Source: Paracoccaceae bacterium (GTDB lineage Bacteria; Pseudomonadota; Alphaproteobacteria; Rhodobacterales; Rhodobacteraceae). From it: DNA of 32,611 nt. Within the stretch, counting starts at the first letter, position 1. The number at the start of each line of letters is the position of its first letter. The position numbers and the translations under genes were made by a program. Below, one piece after another: positions 18,080 to 28,519 of the stretch. The DNA lies in assembly GCA_011523445.1 (NCBI GenBank), contig WTGT01000308.1:1-32611 (forward strand). Reading direction: 5' to 3'. The notes below the pieces were generated by a model. It was not told the DNA's origin. It was given only the letters and a program-made list of their open reading frames with translations, and did not search any database.

Positions 18080-19229
18080 TCAGCAAACAATAGAACCATT
18101 CGGAATCTATATCCATTGGCCATTTTGTGAGTCCCTGTGTCCCTATTGCGATTTCAATACCTATTGCTCAAACCAGATTGATCATGAGCAATGGTGTGAA
18201 GCCTATTTACGGCAACTTGATCATTCTGCAAAAGAATTGACTGCCAGCCAATGTACATCAGTTTATTTTGGTGGAGGTACTCCCAGCCTCATGGAGTCTC
18301 GAACAGTTGGTAAAATTTTGGATAGAATCTCCCTGCATTGGGGATTTTCCGGCCAGCCGGAAATTACACTTGAGGCCAACCCCACCACTGTCGAACAAGA
18401 TAGATTCTTGTGTTTCCGGAATGAAGGAATAAACAGACTGTCGTTGGGATTGCAGGCACTCAAAGACTCGGACTTGAAAGCCCTAGGTAGGAAACATGGC
18501 GTCAAGGAAGCAATCAAGGCCTACGAAACAGCTGATCGGGTTTTTAACAACATCAGTCTTGATTTCATGTTTGGCCGGCAATTTCAATCGACAGAATCAT
18601 GGATAGGAGAACTTCAGGAAATCGTAGCGTTGAATCCAAACCACCTTTCGATTTATCAACTGACCATCGAGCCCAATACACCCTTCGGCAAAAGACATGC
18701 TGCCAACCGACTGGAAGGTATACCCGATGAAGATACCCTTGCCGATATGTATCTTGCCACAATGGAAATTTGTGAACGGTATGGGTTCAAACAATATGAA
18801 GTTTCAAATTACTCCAAACCCGGTTACAAGGGAAAACACAATCTGGTTTACTGGGAGTATCATGACTTCTTGGGCATAGGGCCAGGTGCCCATGGAAGAA
18901 TAAGTATCGACAACCAATACTTTCGAACAAATACAATCCTTAATCCAGAAAGTTGGCTTGATGGTATTTTTAAATTAGGAACAGGTGAATACCAAAGAGA
19001 ATTAATCAATCAAAAGGAAAGAGGTTCCGAGTATTTGCTTACGTCTCTCCGACTCAATGATGGTATGAATACTGCCAGGTTTGAGCGAATTTCAGGAAGC
19101 AAACTAGACAGTAATACAATAAGCGAACTTGTTCAGGACAATTTGGTCGAAATTACCGATGGGCAACTTCAAGTTACCACCAATGGAAGAATGGTCCTAA
19201 ATCAGATCATTTCCAAGTTATTATCCTGA
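18072..19229 (+). CDS. hemW: HemW-like radical SAM protein (coproporphyrinogen III oxidase-like, heme chaperone)
   Basis: 'GIYIHWPFCESLCPYCDFNTYC' and 'TSVYFGGGTPSLM'. ATG at 18072 overlaps the rdgB stop; rph-rdgB-hemW order. Confidence 0.95.
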   Translation: MPDQQTIEPFGIYIHWPFCESLCPYCDFNTYCSNQIDHEQWCEAYLRQLDHSAKELTASQCTSVYFGGGTPSLMESRTVGKILDRISLHWGFSGQPEITLEANPTTVEQDRFLCFRNEGINRLSLGLQALKDSDLKALGRKHGVKEAIKAYETADRVFNNISLDFMFGRQFQSTESWIGELQEIVALNPNHLSIYQLTIEPNTPFGKRHAANRLEGIPDEDTLADMYLATMEICERYGFKQYEVSNYSKPGYKGKHNLVYWEYHDFLGIGPGAHGRISIDNQYFRTNTILNPESWLDGIFKLGTGEYQRELINQKERGSEYLLTSLRLNDGMNTARFERISGSKLDSNTISELVQDNLVEITDGQLQVTTNGRMVLNQIISKLLS

Positions 19230-19398
19230 TAAGGAATAAATGGTAAATTTGATCAAGGACGAAGACCAAATCTTAGCTGGTATTGCAGTTGAATTGTTGC
19301 GTTACCTTTCGGATGGGTTTATTTGTAATATACAAGTCTGAATTATTCTCTTTCGCTAGTCAGAACAAAAAGCAGGAACGGCAATTCAAGGGTATCTT

Positions 19399-19974
19399 AT
19401 GAACAAAAAAGCTTCAAATGCGACAGCACTGAATCTTCCAATGGTTGATCCACTGCCGGAGGGAACACAAAAATACTTCCAGATTTGTGAGGAAAAGCTA
19501 GGCATCATCCCCAACGTACTTAAAGCCTATGCCTTTGATATCGAGAAATTAAATGCATTTACCGCCATGTACAACAATCTTATGCTGGCCCCGAGCGGAT
19601 TGTCAAAGCTGGAAAGAGAAATGATTGCAGTCGTTGTTTCTTCGATAAACCGATGCCATTATTGTATTATTGCTCATGGTGCCGCAGTTCGCAAACTGTC
19701 AAAAGACCCTGAATTCAGTGATACGCTGGCAATTAATTTCAGACACTGCAAACTGGATGAAAGACAAAGGGGAATGCTCGAATTTGCAGAAAAGGTAACA
19801 GAAAATAGTTTCAAGGTTGAGGAAAAGGATCGCGAAGGTTTGAGAAAACTGGGTTTCAATGACGCCGATATATGGGATATCAGTGCAGTGGCAGCGTTTT
19901 ACAACATGACCAACAGACTGGCTTCTGCAACAGCAATGAATCCTAACACGGAATATTATTTTTCAGACCGATGA
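19399..19974 (+). CDS. AhpD-like/carboxymuconolactone decarboxylase family peroxidase-related protein
   Basis: 'LSKLEREMIAVVVSSINRCHYCIIAHGAAVRK' CxxC-xxxH motif. Confidence 0.85.
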   Translation: MNKKASNATALNLPMVDPLPEGTQKYFQICEEKLGIIPNVLKAYAFDIEKLNAFTAMYNNLMLAPSGLSKLEREMIAVVVSSINRCHYCIIAHGAAVRKLSKDPEFSDTLAINFRHCKLDERQRGMLEFAEKVTENSFKVEEKDREGLRKLGFNDADIWDISAVAAFYNMTNRLASATAMNPNTEYYFSDR

Positions 19975-20900
19975 AGGTCAAACCGACATTAATCCTGTTG
20001 CTGTTCTGCCTTTTTCCGGTGCAGGTACTTGGCCAATCGACAATAAATACTGGCCAACTTGTATTTGACAGAAACTTTACCTTTGGCAGGTACTTGATAC
20101 CCGTTGGCCCATTCAAGGACGACATGGTTGAAATGCTGGAAACCGAAGGTTCCACAACCAAACTTGTTTATCAGATCAAGGGTGATTCATCTACCCAAAT
20201 ACTTCTTGAAAATAGCTGGGATACACTGAATGAACTTGATTTTGAAATCCTGTTCAAGTGTGAAACCTGGAACTGTGGAGGGTTTGAGTTCCGGGAAGTC
20301 ATTGATGTCGTCGAGAGCCCCCACATGTTTGTCAATCTGGGGGATTTTCAATTCGTTTCGGCATCCAAGAACAACGAGTTTGGAAAACAGTTTGTAACGG
20401 TCCTTGTCAGTAAAAGCAATAATACGGGATTTGTCCAGATTGTATTCATAAACCCTCGGGAAGAGGAAAAGGTAGAAGACATAGATTTTAATTTCACTTC
20501 CAAAGTTTTGGAAATTGAAACACAATTGGAATATGATTTTTCAACCAAGGGGTTCACCATCCTCACGGGAGTTGAATTTGATTCCGGTTCAAGCGACATC
20601 AATGAAAACAGTATCTCCCAGCTAAAGGATCTGGCTGTTTTTCTCAAGGAGAATCCAGACAAGAAAGTAATTTTGGTAGGACATACCGATTTGGAAGGAG
20701 AATTGGAAAATAACATAAACCTATCATCTGAAAGAGCACGCTCGGTTCGAAACACCCTTATCAGTGTGTATGATTCAAATCCTGATCAAATTTCGGCACA
20801 TGGTGTGGGCTTTCTTTCTCCGCATGAAACCAATCTAACGCCGGAAGGAAGAAATTCCAATCGTAGGGTCGAGGCTTTGATTTTGCAGAATTTTCAGTAG
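19971..20900 (+). CDS. OmpA-family C-terminal domain protein, exported
   Basis: Signal-peptide-like N-terminus 'MKVKPTLILLLFCLFPVQVLGQ'; OmpA-like 'GVEFDSGSSDINENSISQLKDLAVFLKENPDKKVILVGHTD...LSSERARSVRNTLI...NSNRRVEALIL'. ATGA overlap with upstream gene. Confidence 0.85.
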   Translation: MKVKPTLILLLFCLFPVQVLGQSTINTGQLVFDRNFTFGRYLIPVGPFKDDMVEMLETEGSTTKLVYQIKGDSSTQILLENSWDTLNELDFEILFKCETWNCGGFEFREVIDVVESPHMFVNLGDFQFVSASKNNEFGKQFVTVLVSKSNNTGFVQIVFINPREEEKVEDIDFNFTSKVLEIETQLEYDFSTKGFTILTGVEFDSGSSDINENSISQLKDLAVFLKENPDKKVILVGHTDLEGELENNINLSSERARSVRNTLISVYDSNPDQISAHGVGFLSPHETNLTPEGRNSNRRVEALILQNFQ

Positions 20901-20983
20901 ATTCCAACCAAATTTGTTCACAAAATTATGGTTTTACCTCAGGTTATGAATAGAACAGTTAATACTTATACAAATTAAGAATA

Positions 20984-21610
20984 ATGTTTATGGTTTGTCG
21001 AATTCCCAATATCCCCAGATTGATCAGGTTATTTGTCACCAGCCTGATGCTGTGGTCCTTAACAATTACAAGCAGTTATTCAACTACCCCAGAAAAGGCA
21101 ACCGAGGTGGTAGAAGAAGTTATTCACACTGTGAATTACATGCTTCATAACAACTTCCCGAAGGCGAAAATTTATGCTGGCATTGAAGAAATGTTCATCA
21201 ACATGGCAGACACGCAATATATTGGTCAGGTTGCCTTGGGAAGACAGTGGTTGGAAATTTCGGAACCACGAAGACATTTGTTCCTGAAAATATTCCAAAG
21301 GTATCTTGCTGAAAAATACTCAATCTATTTCCCCAGATTCATTGGTGCTGAATACGAGGTGATCAGGGCAAGGACGACAAGAAATGATCGGACCTTCGAA
21401 ATTGTTACCACAATGTATTTGCCCAATGAACCACCTTTTCCGGTATATTGGGACCTCGTGAGTCTTGATGATGAACCAAGAATAAGAAATATTACCGTTG
21501 ATGACTTAAATTTGCTGGTATTGGAAAAGAAGGTAATCGGTGCACTTCTTGAACAAAGTGGCGGCAATCTGGAAGAGTTAATGAGGAAATTGAAATACAG
21601 GTATCAATAG
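20984..21610 (+). CDS. MlaC/Ttg2D-like periplasmic phospholipid-binding protein
   Basis: 'QVALGRQWLEISEPRRHLFLKIFQRYLAEKYSIYF' and overall layout; hydrophobic N-terminal export signal. Confidence 0.7.
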   Translation: MFMVCRIPNIPRLIRLFVTSLMLWSLTITSSYSTTPEKATEVVEEVIHTVNYMLHNNFPKAKIYAGIEEMFINMADTQYIGQVALGRQWLEISEPRRHLFLKIFQRYLAEKYSIYFPRFIGAEYEVIRARTTRNDRTFEIVTTMYLPNEPPFPVYWDLVSLDDEPRIRNITVDDLNLLVLEKKVIGALLEQSGGNLEELMRKLKYRYQ

Positions 21611-21631
21611 AAAAACCAGGAAAATGTCCAA

Positions 21632-22063
21632 TCAATTTCCATAACGAGCAAGCATATCGTTAACAGACCTTTTGATAAGTTCCTCCAAAACCTTCAGATC
21701 TACATTTTCCAAGCGGGTTATATAAAGGCAGCTAACCGAATTTTTGTACTTGCCCAATTTGGCCATCAGATCGGGGTAGGCAGAAAACCCTGGCATGATA
21801 TAAATCGTGAGTGATTGCTTTCTGGGTGAGAAACCAGTCACCATCCATTGATGTTTTGATTTATCTGCGCGTTGATAGGTATATTGCCCGAAGCCCACAA
21901 TGCTTGTACCCCACATTCGTGGCTGTTCACCAGTGATTCGTTTCATCATGGCCAAAATGAACATGGCATCTTCCCTCCGTTTGGTATTTGAAACAGAGTT
22001 CAGAAACTCTTCCACATTGCCATCATTTACTACAGTTTTCATGTTACTCATCAGTTTGTCCAA
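21632..22063 (-). CDS. DUF1801 / YdhG-like small protein
   Basis: 'PRMWGTSIVGFGQYTYQRADKSKHQWMVTGFSPRKQSLTIYIMPGFSAYPDLMAKLGKYKNSVSCLYITRLENVDLKVLEELI' typical of this family. Confidence 0.8.
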   Translation of the reverse strand: MDKLMSNMKTVVNDGNVEEFLNSVSNTKRREDAMFILAMMKRITGEQPRMWGTSIVGFGQYTYQRADKSKHQWMVTGFSPRKQSLTIYIMPGFSAYPDLMAKLGKYKNSVSCLYITRLENVDLKVLEELIKRSVNDMLARYGN

Positions 22064-22239
22064 TCATAAACGAAATGGGATCAAATATTATATTTCACCT
22101 GATTTAACCCGTAAAGAGGATATCCAAACAAGAATTTACCTTGAACTGACTCTTCAGTCTTGAAAATACCCGAAAAAGTGTTAGATTTGAAATCACAGCG
22201 GTGGTTCCGAAAACTGAATCACTAATCATGACTACAAGG

Positions 22240-22262
22240 CAGGCCGCTGGCCTGTTTTTTTT
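22240..22262 (+). terminator. Rho-independent terminator / possible leader attenuator upstream of rimP
   Basis: CAGGCC-GCT-GGCCTG (22240-22254) followed directly by an 8-nt T run (22255-22262), 14 nt before the rimP ATG at 22277. Confidence 0.75.
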
Positions 22263-22276
22263 ATTTGGAAAATTTG

Positions 22277-22792
22277 ATGCAAGACCTGGTTGCTCTGACA
22301 TTCAAGGAAAAACAGCTTCAGAAATTGCTTGAACCTGAAATTTCCCTTATGGGATTCGAGTTGATCAGATTGCGCTTTAGCGGCAATGCAAAGAAAACCC
22401 TTCAAATAATGGCGGAACGTCCAGATGGGACCATGACTGTTGGAGACTGTACTGATTTATCCCATGCTTTATCCCCGCTATTGGATGTTGAGGATACCAT
22501 CAGTGAGGAATATTCGCTTGAAATATCATCACCGGGTATTGACCGACCACTCACCAAGCTGGAGCATTTTGAGCAATGGGTTGGGTACAAGGCCAAGGTA
22601 GAACTGAACCAGCCCATGGATGGACAACGGAGATTTAAGGGCATTATCCAGTCCACCAAAGGCTCAACGATCATTTTGGATATGATTTCGGAACTATTAC
22701 ACGTGCAATTTTCCCAAATTGCCAAAGCCAGCCTTGTCATGTCAGAAAAACTATTGAACCGACATCAGGAACAACGAATATTATCCGATTAG
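22277..22792 (+). CDS. rimP: Ribosome maturation factor RimP
   Basis: 'EPEISLMGFELIRLRFSG...LQIMAERPDGTMTVGDCTDLSHALSPLLDVEDTISEEYSLEISSPGIDRPL'; upstream of nusA. ATG 22277 preferred to TTG 22265. Confidence 0.95.
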   Translation: MQDLVALTFKEKQLQKLLEPEISLMGFELIRLRFSGNAKKTLQIMAERPDGTMTVGDCTDLSHALSPLLDVEDTISEEYSLEISSPGIDRPLTKLEHFEQWVGYKAKVELNQPMDGQRRFKGIIQSTKGSTIILDMISELLHVQFSQIAKASLVMSEKLLNRHQEQRILSD

Positions 22793-22840
22793 CAAACCAA
22801 ATATGAGTTAAATTATTCCGAGGGATTCTGGAGAAAACAT

Positions 22841-24472
22841 ATGAGTCTTACTAGTGCAAATAGGTTTGAATTGCTTCAAATGGCCGAGTCTGTAGCCCAG
22901 GAAAAGAATATTGATCGTGGCATCGTTCTGGAAGCCATGGAAGAGTCCATGGCCAAGGCCGCAAGGATGAGATATGGCCAGGAACTGGACATCAGGGCCA
23001 AATATAACAAGGAAACAGGTGATTTGACCATGCAAAGAGTTCGAACCGTGGTTGAAGAAGTTGAAAACCTGTCAACGGAAATGACCCTGGAGGATGCCCA
23101 AAAAATCAATCCGGAATATCAACTGGGAAGCGAGCATATCGAAGAATTGCCACCAGTTGGGGTAGATCAGTTGGATCGGATAAATATTCAAGTTGCCAAA
23201 CAGGTAATTCACCGCAAGGTTCGAGAAGCCGAAATGGAAAAGCAGTACGAGGAATTCAAGGACAAGAAAGGCCAGATTATTGTCGGGACCGTCAAAGGTG
23301 TCGAGCAGGGCAATATAATCGTTGAATTAAGCATCGGTGAGACGATGATACATCGTACCCAGAAAATCAGCCATGAAAATCCCGAGAAAGGTACTAGGAT
23401 TCGAGCTTATGTTACCGATGTTGACCAGGAATCACGTGGTCCACAGGTTAAATTGTCGAGGACGGCAAATGAATTCATGCGAGAACTCTTTCGAAGTGAG
23501 GTCCCCGAGTTTTACGATGGAACCATAGATATCAAATGCATAGCCAGGGATCCGGGTTCTCGAGCCAAAATTGCTGTTGTATCCTATGATGCCAGTATTG
23601 ATCCGGTCGGTGCCTGTGTCGGTATGAGGGGGTCAAGGGTCCAAACAGTGGTCAATGAACTGCAGGGCGAAAGGGTTGATGTCATTCCATGGACCGAAAA
23701 TGCGTTTGAGTTTGTAACCTATGCTTTGCAGCCTGCCAAGGTTTCAAAAGGGATACTTGATGAACAGGGCAATCCCACGACAATTGTTGTTCCCGATGAC
23801 CAGCTTTCACTTGCCATCGGTAGAAGGGGTCAAAATGTCCGGCTGGCAAGAAGTCTAACCGGATTGGATATAGAAATTGTAACAGAAACCTACGAGCGTG
23901 AACAAAGACAGGAAATCATGAACCAGAGACAGAAACTGTTCATGGAAGCCATTGATGTTGATGAAACCTTTGCACACCTGTTGGTAACCGAAGGGTTTGA
24001 CTCGATAGATTATCTTGCCGAATGTACCATTGATGAACTTCTTACCCTCAATGGGATTGACGAAGCCATTGCCGAAGAATTGCAGAGCAGGGCTCAAAAT
24101 TATGTTGCCAAGGAAAACGAGGAGATTCTTGCGGAAGCCAGAAGGTATGGCCTGAAGGACGACCTTGCGGAGTTTGAAGGGTTAACTCCGAAAATGTTGC
24201 TCGAACTGGTAAAGAATGAAATTACAACTCTTGAAGATTTCGCAACCCTGGCTGATTGGGAGTTGTCAGGAGGATACAATGAAATAGGCGGTAAGCAGGT
24301 ATGGGAAAAAGGCCTTTTGGAGGATTTCAATATCAATGCCGAAGATGCCTTGTACCTGATCACATCTGCCAGGGTAAGTATCGGATGGATGAAACCAGAG
24401 GATATTCAGGCCATTTACGGTGAAGAAGATACGGAGGCGGAAAGTGACCAGGGGGCAGCCGAAGAATCATGA
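22841..24472 (+). CDS. nusA: Transcription termination/antitermination factor NusA
   Basis: N-terminal NusA domain, S1/KH region 'DPVGACVGMRGSRVQTVVNELQGERVDVIPWTENAFEFVTYALQPAKV', 'DDQLSLAIGRRGQNVRLARSLTG'. Confidence 0.98.
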   Translation: MSLTSANRFELLQMAESVAQEKNIDRGIVLEAMEESMAKAARMRYGQELDIRAKYNKETGDLTMQRVRTVVEEVENLSTEMTLEDAQKINPEYQLGSEHIEELPPVGVDQLDRINIQVAKQVIHRKVREAEMEKQYEEFKDKKGQIIVGTVKGVEQGNIIVELSIGETMIHRTQKISHENPEKGTRIRAYVTDVDQESRGPQVKLSRTANEFMRELFRSEVPEFYDGTIDIKCIARDPGSRAKIAVVSYDASIDPVGACVGMRGSRVQTVVNELQGERVDVIPWTENAFEFVTYALQPAKVSKGILDEQGNPTTIVVPDDQLSLAIGRRGQNVRLARSLTGLDIEIVTETYEREQRQEIMNQRQKLFMEAIDVDETFAHLLVTEGFDSIDYLAECTIDELLTLNGIDEAIAEELQSRAQNYVAKENEEILAEARRYGLKDDLAEFEGLTPKMLLELVKNEITTLEDFATLADWELSGGYNEIGGKQVWEKGLLEDFNINAEDALYLITSARVSIGWMKPEDIQAIYGEEDTEAESDQGAAEES

Positions 24473-25070
24473 CCTTCGTATCAGAAGGTGCGTGATTACC
24501 GGGAAAAAGTATGATCAGGATGAGTTATTGAAATTCACTTTGAATCCGAAGGGGGTTGCCGTTCTGGACATTAATCGAAAACTTCCAGGTCGTGGTATGT
24601 GGGTATTTCCGGACCGGGATACGCTTGAAAAAGCCGCCAATGGCAATCACTTTTCACGAGTTGCCCGAAGAAATGTTGAAATTCCAACAGATTTTTTATA
24701 TACGATAGATAGGAAATTAGTTGATTATCTAACCGGAATACTTTCTTTGGGTCGCAAATCTGGTGTTGTTGTAGCTGGGTTTGAAAAGGTTCGACTGGGG
24801 ATTAGTGAAAATATAATAACGGTTTTGGTTCAGGCCTCTGACGGTTCGGATCGGCAGGGCCGGAAGTTGATTCCAAGGGGTGTTTCATGTAAACGCTACC
24901 GATGTTTGTCTTCAACAGAACTCGGTGAAGCTTTCGGAAGAGAATCAGTTATTTATGTGGGAGTGAAAGATGGGCCCATGGCCCATAGAATTGCAATTAC
25001 CGCGCAAAAACTTGAACGTATCCGTAGGATGGAAGGATTTCAAACGACTTTGCCAGATTTGGCATCATAA
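24420..25070 (+). CDS. YlxR (DUF448) domain protein with L7Ae-like C-terminal region
   Basis: 'RRCVITGKKYDQDELLKFTLNPKGVAVLDINRKLPGRGMWVFPD'; located between nusA and infB, overlapping the nusA 3' end. Exact GTG start uncertain (24420 or 24444). Confidence 0.88.
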   Translation: MKKIRRRKVTRGQPKNHDLRIRRCVITGKKYDQDELLKFTLNPKGVAVLDINRKLPGRGMWVFPDRDTLEKAANGNHFSRVARRNVEIPTDFLYTIDRKLVDYLTGILSLGRKSGVVVAGFEKVRLGISENIITVLVQASDGSDRQGRKLIPRGVSCKRYRCLSSTELGEAFGRESVIYVGVKDGPMAHRIAITAQKLERIRRMEGFQTTLPDLAS

Positions 25071-25091
25071 TTTTGAAAGTACAGGGAATTA

Positions 25092-27557
25092 ATGGGCACT
25101 AATACTCTTTCGTTAAAATCCACCCCCCGACCAGGGGCCTCCACCAGAACGACAAACAAGGATATTGTATTTACCCGTGGTGGTAAAAAACAACAGGAAG
25201 TCGTGGTTGTACCCTCGCAAGGTGTTATAGCAAGAAAACCCACAGCCGTACAGCCACCTCCCCAGCGTAGGGGGCCTACCCAAGCAAAAGAGACCAAATC
25301 ACCCTCTGTTTCGAAAGTGATTCCGGATCAAGAGGATCTGAAACGTCGTGCCGAAGCTATCCAAAAGGCACGGGTTAAAGATGAAGCTGAACGTGAATCC
25401 AAGGCCGAACGGCAAAAGCAGCTTGACGAGGAGAGAGAAAGAAAGGCACAGGCTCTTCTTGAACATCGGCAAAGGGAAAAGGAACGCCAGGAAGAATTAG
25501 AGGAGCAGCGCAAACTCGAAGAGCACAGGTTATTGGAAGAAAAGAAAAAGGCCCAACAGGCAAAAACGATTGATGAAGAACCAAAGCAGGTTCCGGAAGC
25601 ACGAAAGAAACGAAAGGTCAAGGAGAAAAGCCCCGAGGAAGAAAGGGGCCGAAGTTCTGAAAAAAGACGAGCGACCAAGGTAACTGTTAAAACTGCTCTT
25701 GATATTGAGGAAGATCAACTACGTTCCGAAGCACAGTTCAGGCGCAGGGAGGAAAGAAGGAAACGCAAGGCCCAACCCGTTGAAATTGTCCGGGAGAAAA
25801 TAGTCAGGGAGGTTCAACTACCTGAAAACATAATGGTTCAGGAACTTGCCAACCGAATGACACAAAGGGTTTCGGATGTCATCAAGGCGCTTATGAAATT
25901 AGGTGTGATGGCAACTCAAAACCAGACCATTGATGCCGACACTGCCGAGTTGATTATTGAGGAATTTGGACACAAGGTGGTTCGGGTCTCCGATGCTGAT
26001 GTTGAGGATGTAATTGATGCTATCGAGGACGATCCCAAGGATCTTCAATCAAGAAACCCTGTGATTACGGTTATGGGACATGTTGACCATGGCAAGACCA
26101 CACTTCTGGATACCATTAGAAAGGCTAGTGTGGCTTCGGGAGAGGATGGAGGCATTACCCAGCATATTGGGGCCTATCAGGTCAAAACCGATGATGGTGA
26201 AACACTTACCTTTCTAGATACACCAGGTCATGCTGCCTTCACCTCCATGCGTGAAAGGGGAGCAAATGTAACTGATATCGTGGTTCTGGTTGTGGCTGCC
26301 GATGATTCAGTCATGCCGCAAACAATTGAAGCAATCAATCACGCCAAGGCAGCTGACGCACCTTTGATTGTAGCAATTAACAAGTGTGATCTGCCCAATG
26401 CCAATCCTGATAATGTTCGGAACGAGCTCCTGCAACATGGGGTAGTGGTCGAAAGCCATTCGGGGGAAGTTTTGGATGTAAAGATTTCAGCCACCAAAGG
26501 TGATGGTATCAATGATCTTCTCAAGGCGATTTCTCTTCAGGCCGAGCTCATGGAATTACAGGCCAATCCCAATCGACCAGCTTCAGGTACGGTAATTGAA
26601 GCCAAACTTGATGTAGGAAGAGGGCCGGTTGCCACGGTACTGATTCAAAAGGGAACTCTGAAAAGGGGCGATATTTTTGTCGTTGGTGAACAATGGGGTA
26701 AAGTCAGGGCCCTGATAAGCGACCAGGACAAAAGGATCAATTCGGCAGGTCCATCCGTACCTGTGGAAGTGTTGGGTCTGAATGGAACTCCGCAAGCCGG
26801 GGATACACTCAATGTTGTTGAAAACGAGTCGCAAGCAAGAGAAATTTCTGAATACAGAAGAAGTACGAACCGCAACATTATTTCCTCAGCAGGTGCAGTG
26901 CTTAGTCTGGAAAGCCTGATGAATCTGGGTGAAAACAAATCCACAAAGGATTTGCAACTTGTTGTGAAAGCTGATGTACAAGGTTCAGCCGAGGCAATAA
27001 ACCAGGCGGTCACCAAGATCGGAAACGAAGAGGTTCAGATCAGGGTTCTGCACTTCGGGGTTGGGGCGATAACGGAAACGGATGTGTCCTTGGCCAGTTC
27101 TTCAGGTGCCCACATTATAGGATTTAATGTCCGAGCCACGCCTTCGGCACGCAGCATGGCTGCCCAGAAGGGCATTGAGTTGCGGTACTATTCGATAATT
27201 TATCGTCTGGTTGATGATGTCAAGGCTCTGGCTTCTGGTCTGCTTGATGTACATATCAAGGAGAACTTCCTTGGCAACGCGGAAATTCTTGAGACATTCA
27301 AGATTACCGGAGTTGGCATGGTTGCAGGATGCAAGGTAACGGAGGGTATTGTCAGAAGGTCTTCCGGGGTTCGTTTACTCAGGGATAATGTGGTTATCCA
27401 TGAAGGTAAGCTCAAAACCCTCAAACGCTTCCAGAACGAGGTTGACGAGGTTCAAACCGGCCTGGAATGTGGTATGGCATTCGAGAATTATTCCAACCTC
27501 AAACAGGGCGATTACATAGAAGTTTTTGAGCAGGAAGAAATCCAGCAAACGCTCTGA
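25092..27557 (+). CDS. infB: Translation initiation factor IF-2
   Basis: '[24 protein letters not shown]', '[18 protein letters not shown]', 'VAINKCDLP'; highly charged N-terminal extension. Confidence 0.99.
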   Translation: MGTNTLSLKSTPRPGASTRTTNKDIVFTRGGKKQQEVVVVPSQGVIARKPTAVQPPPQRRGPTQAKETKSPSVSKVIPDQEDLKRRAEAIQKARVKDEAERESKAERQKQLDEERERKAQALLEHRQREKERQEELEEQRKLEEHRLLEEKKKAQQAKTIDEEPKQVPEARKKRKVKEKSPEEERGRSSEKRRATKVTVKTALDIEEDQLRSEAQFRRREERRKRKAQPVEIVREKIVREVQLPENIMVQELANRMTQRVSDVIKALMKLGVMATQNQTIDADTAELIIEEFGHKVVRVSDADVEDVIDAIEDDPKDLQSRNPVITVMGHVDHGKTTLLDTIRKASVASGEDGGITQHIGAYQVKTDDGETLTFLDTPGHAAFTSMRERGANVTDIVVLVVAADDSVMPQTIEAINHAKAADAPLIVAINKCDLPNANPDNVRNELLQHGVVVESHSGEVLDVKISATKGDGINDLLKAISLQAELMELQANPNRPASGTVIEAKLDVGRGPVATVLIQKGTLKRGDIFVVGEQWGKVRALISDQDKRINSAGPSVPVEVLGLNGTPQAGDTLNVVENESQAREISEYRRSTNRNIISSAGAVLSLESLMNLGENKSTKDLQLVVKADVQGSAEAINQAVTKIGNEEVQIRVLHFGVGAITETDVSLASSSGAHIIGFNVRATPSARSMAAQKGIELRYYSIIYRLVDDVKALASGLLDVHIKENFLGNAEILETFKITGVGMVAGCKVTEGIVRRSSGVRLLRDNVVIHEGKLKTLKRFQNEVDEVQTGLECGMAFENYSNLKQGDYIEVFEQEEIQQTL

Positions 27558-27627
27558 CAAAGCAGCTTCCATTTGCCGTGTACCCTCGGGTACCAATTCA
27601 TTCACACTTACTACAAGGTATGGCTTG

Positions 27628-28482
27628 ATGCCAGTGTTACATTTTACATCAGAGTGGTTTCCCTTGCCGACAGGCCTTGAGGATGGAGTGGAAATCTTTG
27701 CCGTCGGCGATGTACACGGTTATTGCTCTCATCTGCAAACGATGCTTGAGGTGTTTTCCGAAGCAAGGGATTCACAAAAGCAATCAATACTGGTTTCACT
27801 TGGTGATTTGATTGATCGAGGGCCGGAATCCATTAAGGCCTTGGACCTCATGCGAAAATCCAAGGATTTTGGATTCACGGAAACACATACACTGATGGGG
27901 AATCATGAACAATTGATGAGACTTTCCCTCACGGGCAAGAAAATGACCGAGTTCACAAAGTATATACCTGCCAACGCCCATACGCCAGCTCATGAAATCT
28001 GGTCATGGAACGGAGCTGGAAAAACGCTTCGGGAATTGGGTCTGAACCCTGAAGACATGTTTTATGGGAGTATCAAGGATTTTGCCCATACCTTAAATGA
28101 AGGGCTAGGGCCTGAAAGAGTTGCGTTCCTGGAATCATTATTGAGTCATAAGCGGATAGGTTCCCTCCTGTTTGTACATGCCGGCATTGATCCCAACCGT
28201 AGTATTGAGGAGGCTTTGGCAGAGCCCTGGGACTGTTTGTATGACAATCACTGGTCCTGGATCAGGGGTGAGTTCCTTTTTTCTCCGTTTAAACGTTCTG
28301 ACCTGATAGCCGTACATGGACATACCTATCCAGGCAGGTACAATCCAACCGGATTTGAACCATCACTGTTCAATTTTCATGAGGGTAAAATAAATCTGGA
28401 TGGTGGCAGTTACAATACTAGTAAAATTGCCGGTGCCCAATTTGCCAAGGAAAAATACAGGATATTTATCGTTTCTGAGTAA
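27628..28482 (+). CDS. Metallophosphatase, serine/threonine protein phosphatase / ApaH-like
   Basis: 'VEIFAVGDVHGYCSHLQTML', 'VSLGDLIDRGPESIKAL', 'LMGNHEQLM', 'LLFVHAGIDPNRSIEEA'. ATG 27628 is the first position consistent with the domain start. Confidence 0.88.
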   Translation: MPVLHFTSEWFPLPTGLEDGVEIFAVGDVHGYCSHLQTMLEVFSEARDSQKQSILVSLGDLIDRGPESIKALDLMRKSKDFGFTETHTLMGNHEQLMRLSLTGKKMTEFTKYIPANAHTPAHEIWSWNGAGKTLRELGLNPEDMFYGSIKDFAHTLNEGLGPERVAFLESLLSHKRIGSLLFVHAGIDPNRSIEEALAEPWDCLYDNHWSWIRGEFLFSPFKRSDLIAVHGHTYPGRYNPTGFEPSLFNFHEGKINLDGGSYNTSKIAGAQFAKEKYRIFIVSE

Positions 28483-28519
28483 CCAAGGAATCAGTGGTTA
28501 CACTGAAATTGAAGGCAAG

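Noticed and set aside
22190-22260. tRNA-Met upstream of rimP (as in E. coli metY)
   Set aside because: The region has no acceptor/anticodon stem arrangement; only the terminator-like hairpin and short pairing are supported.
25328-25678. Antisense ORF of 116 aa within the infB N-terminal region
   Set aside because: Low-complexity Ser/Phe/Arg composition is the mirror of the Glu/Lys-rich coding repeats of infB; no recognisable domain.
28479-28501. GTAACCA-N9-TGGTTAC inverted repeat between convergent metallophosphatase and Smr genes
   Set aside because: 7-bp stem overlapping a stop codon but no T run on either strand; too weak to call a terminator.
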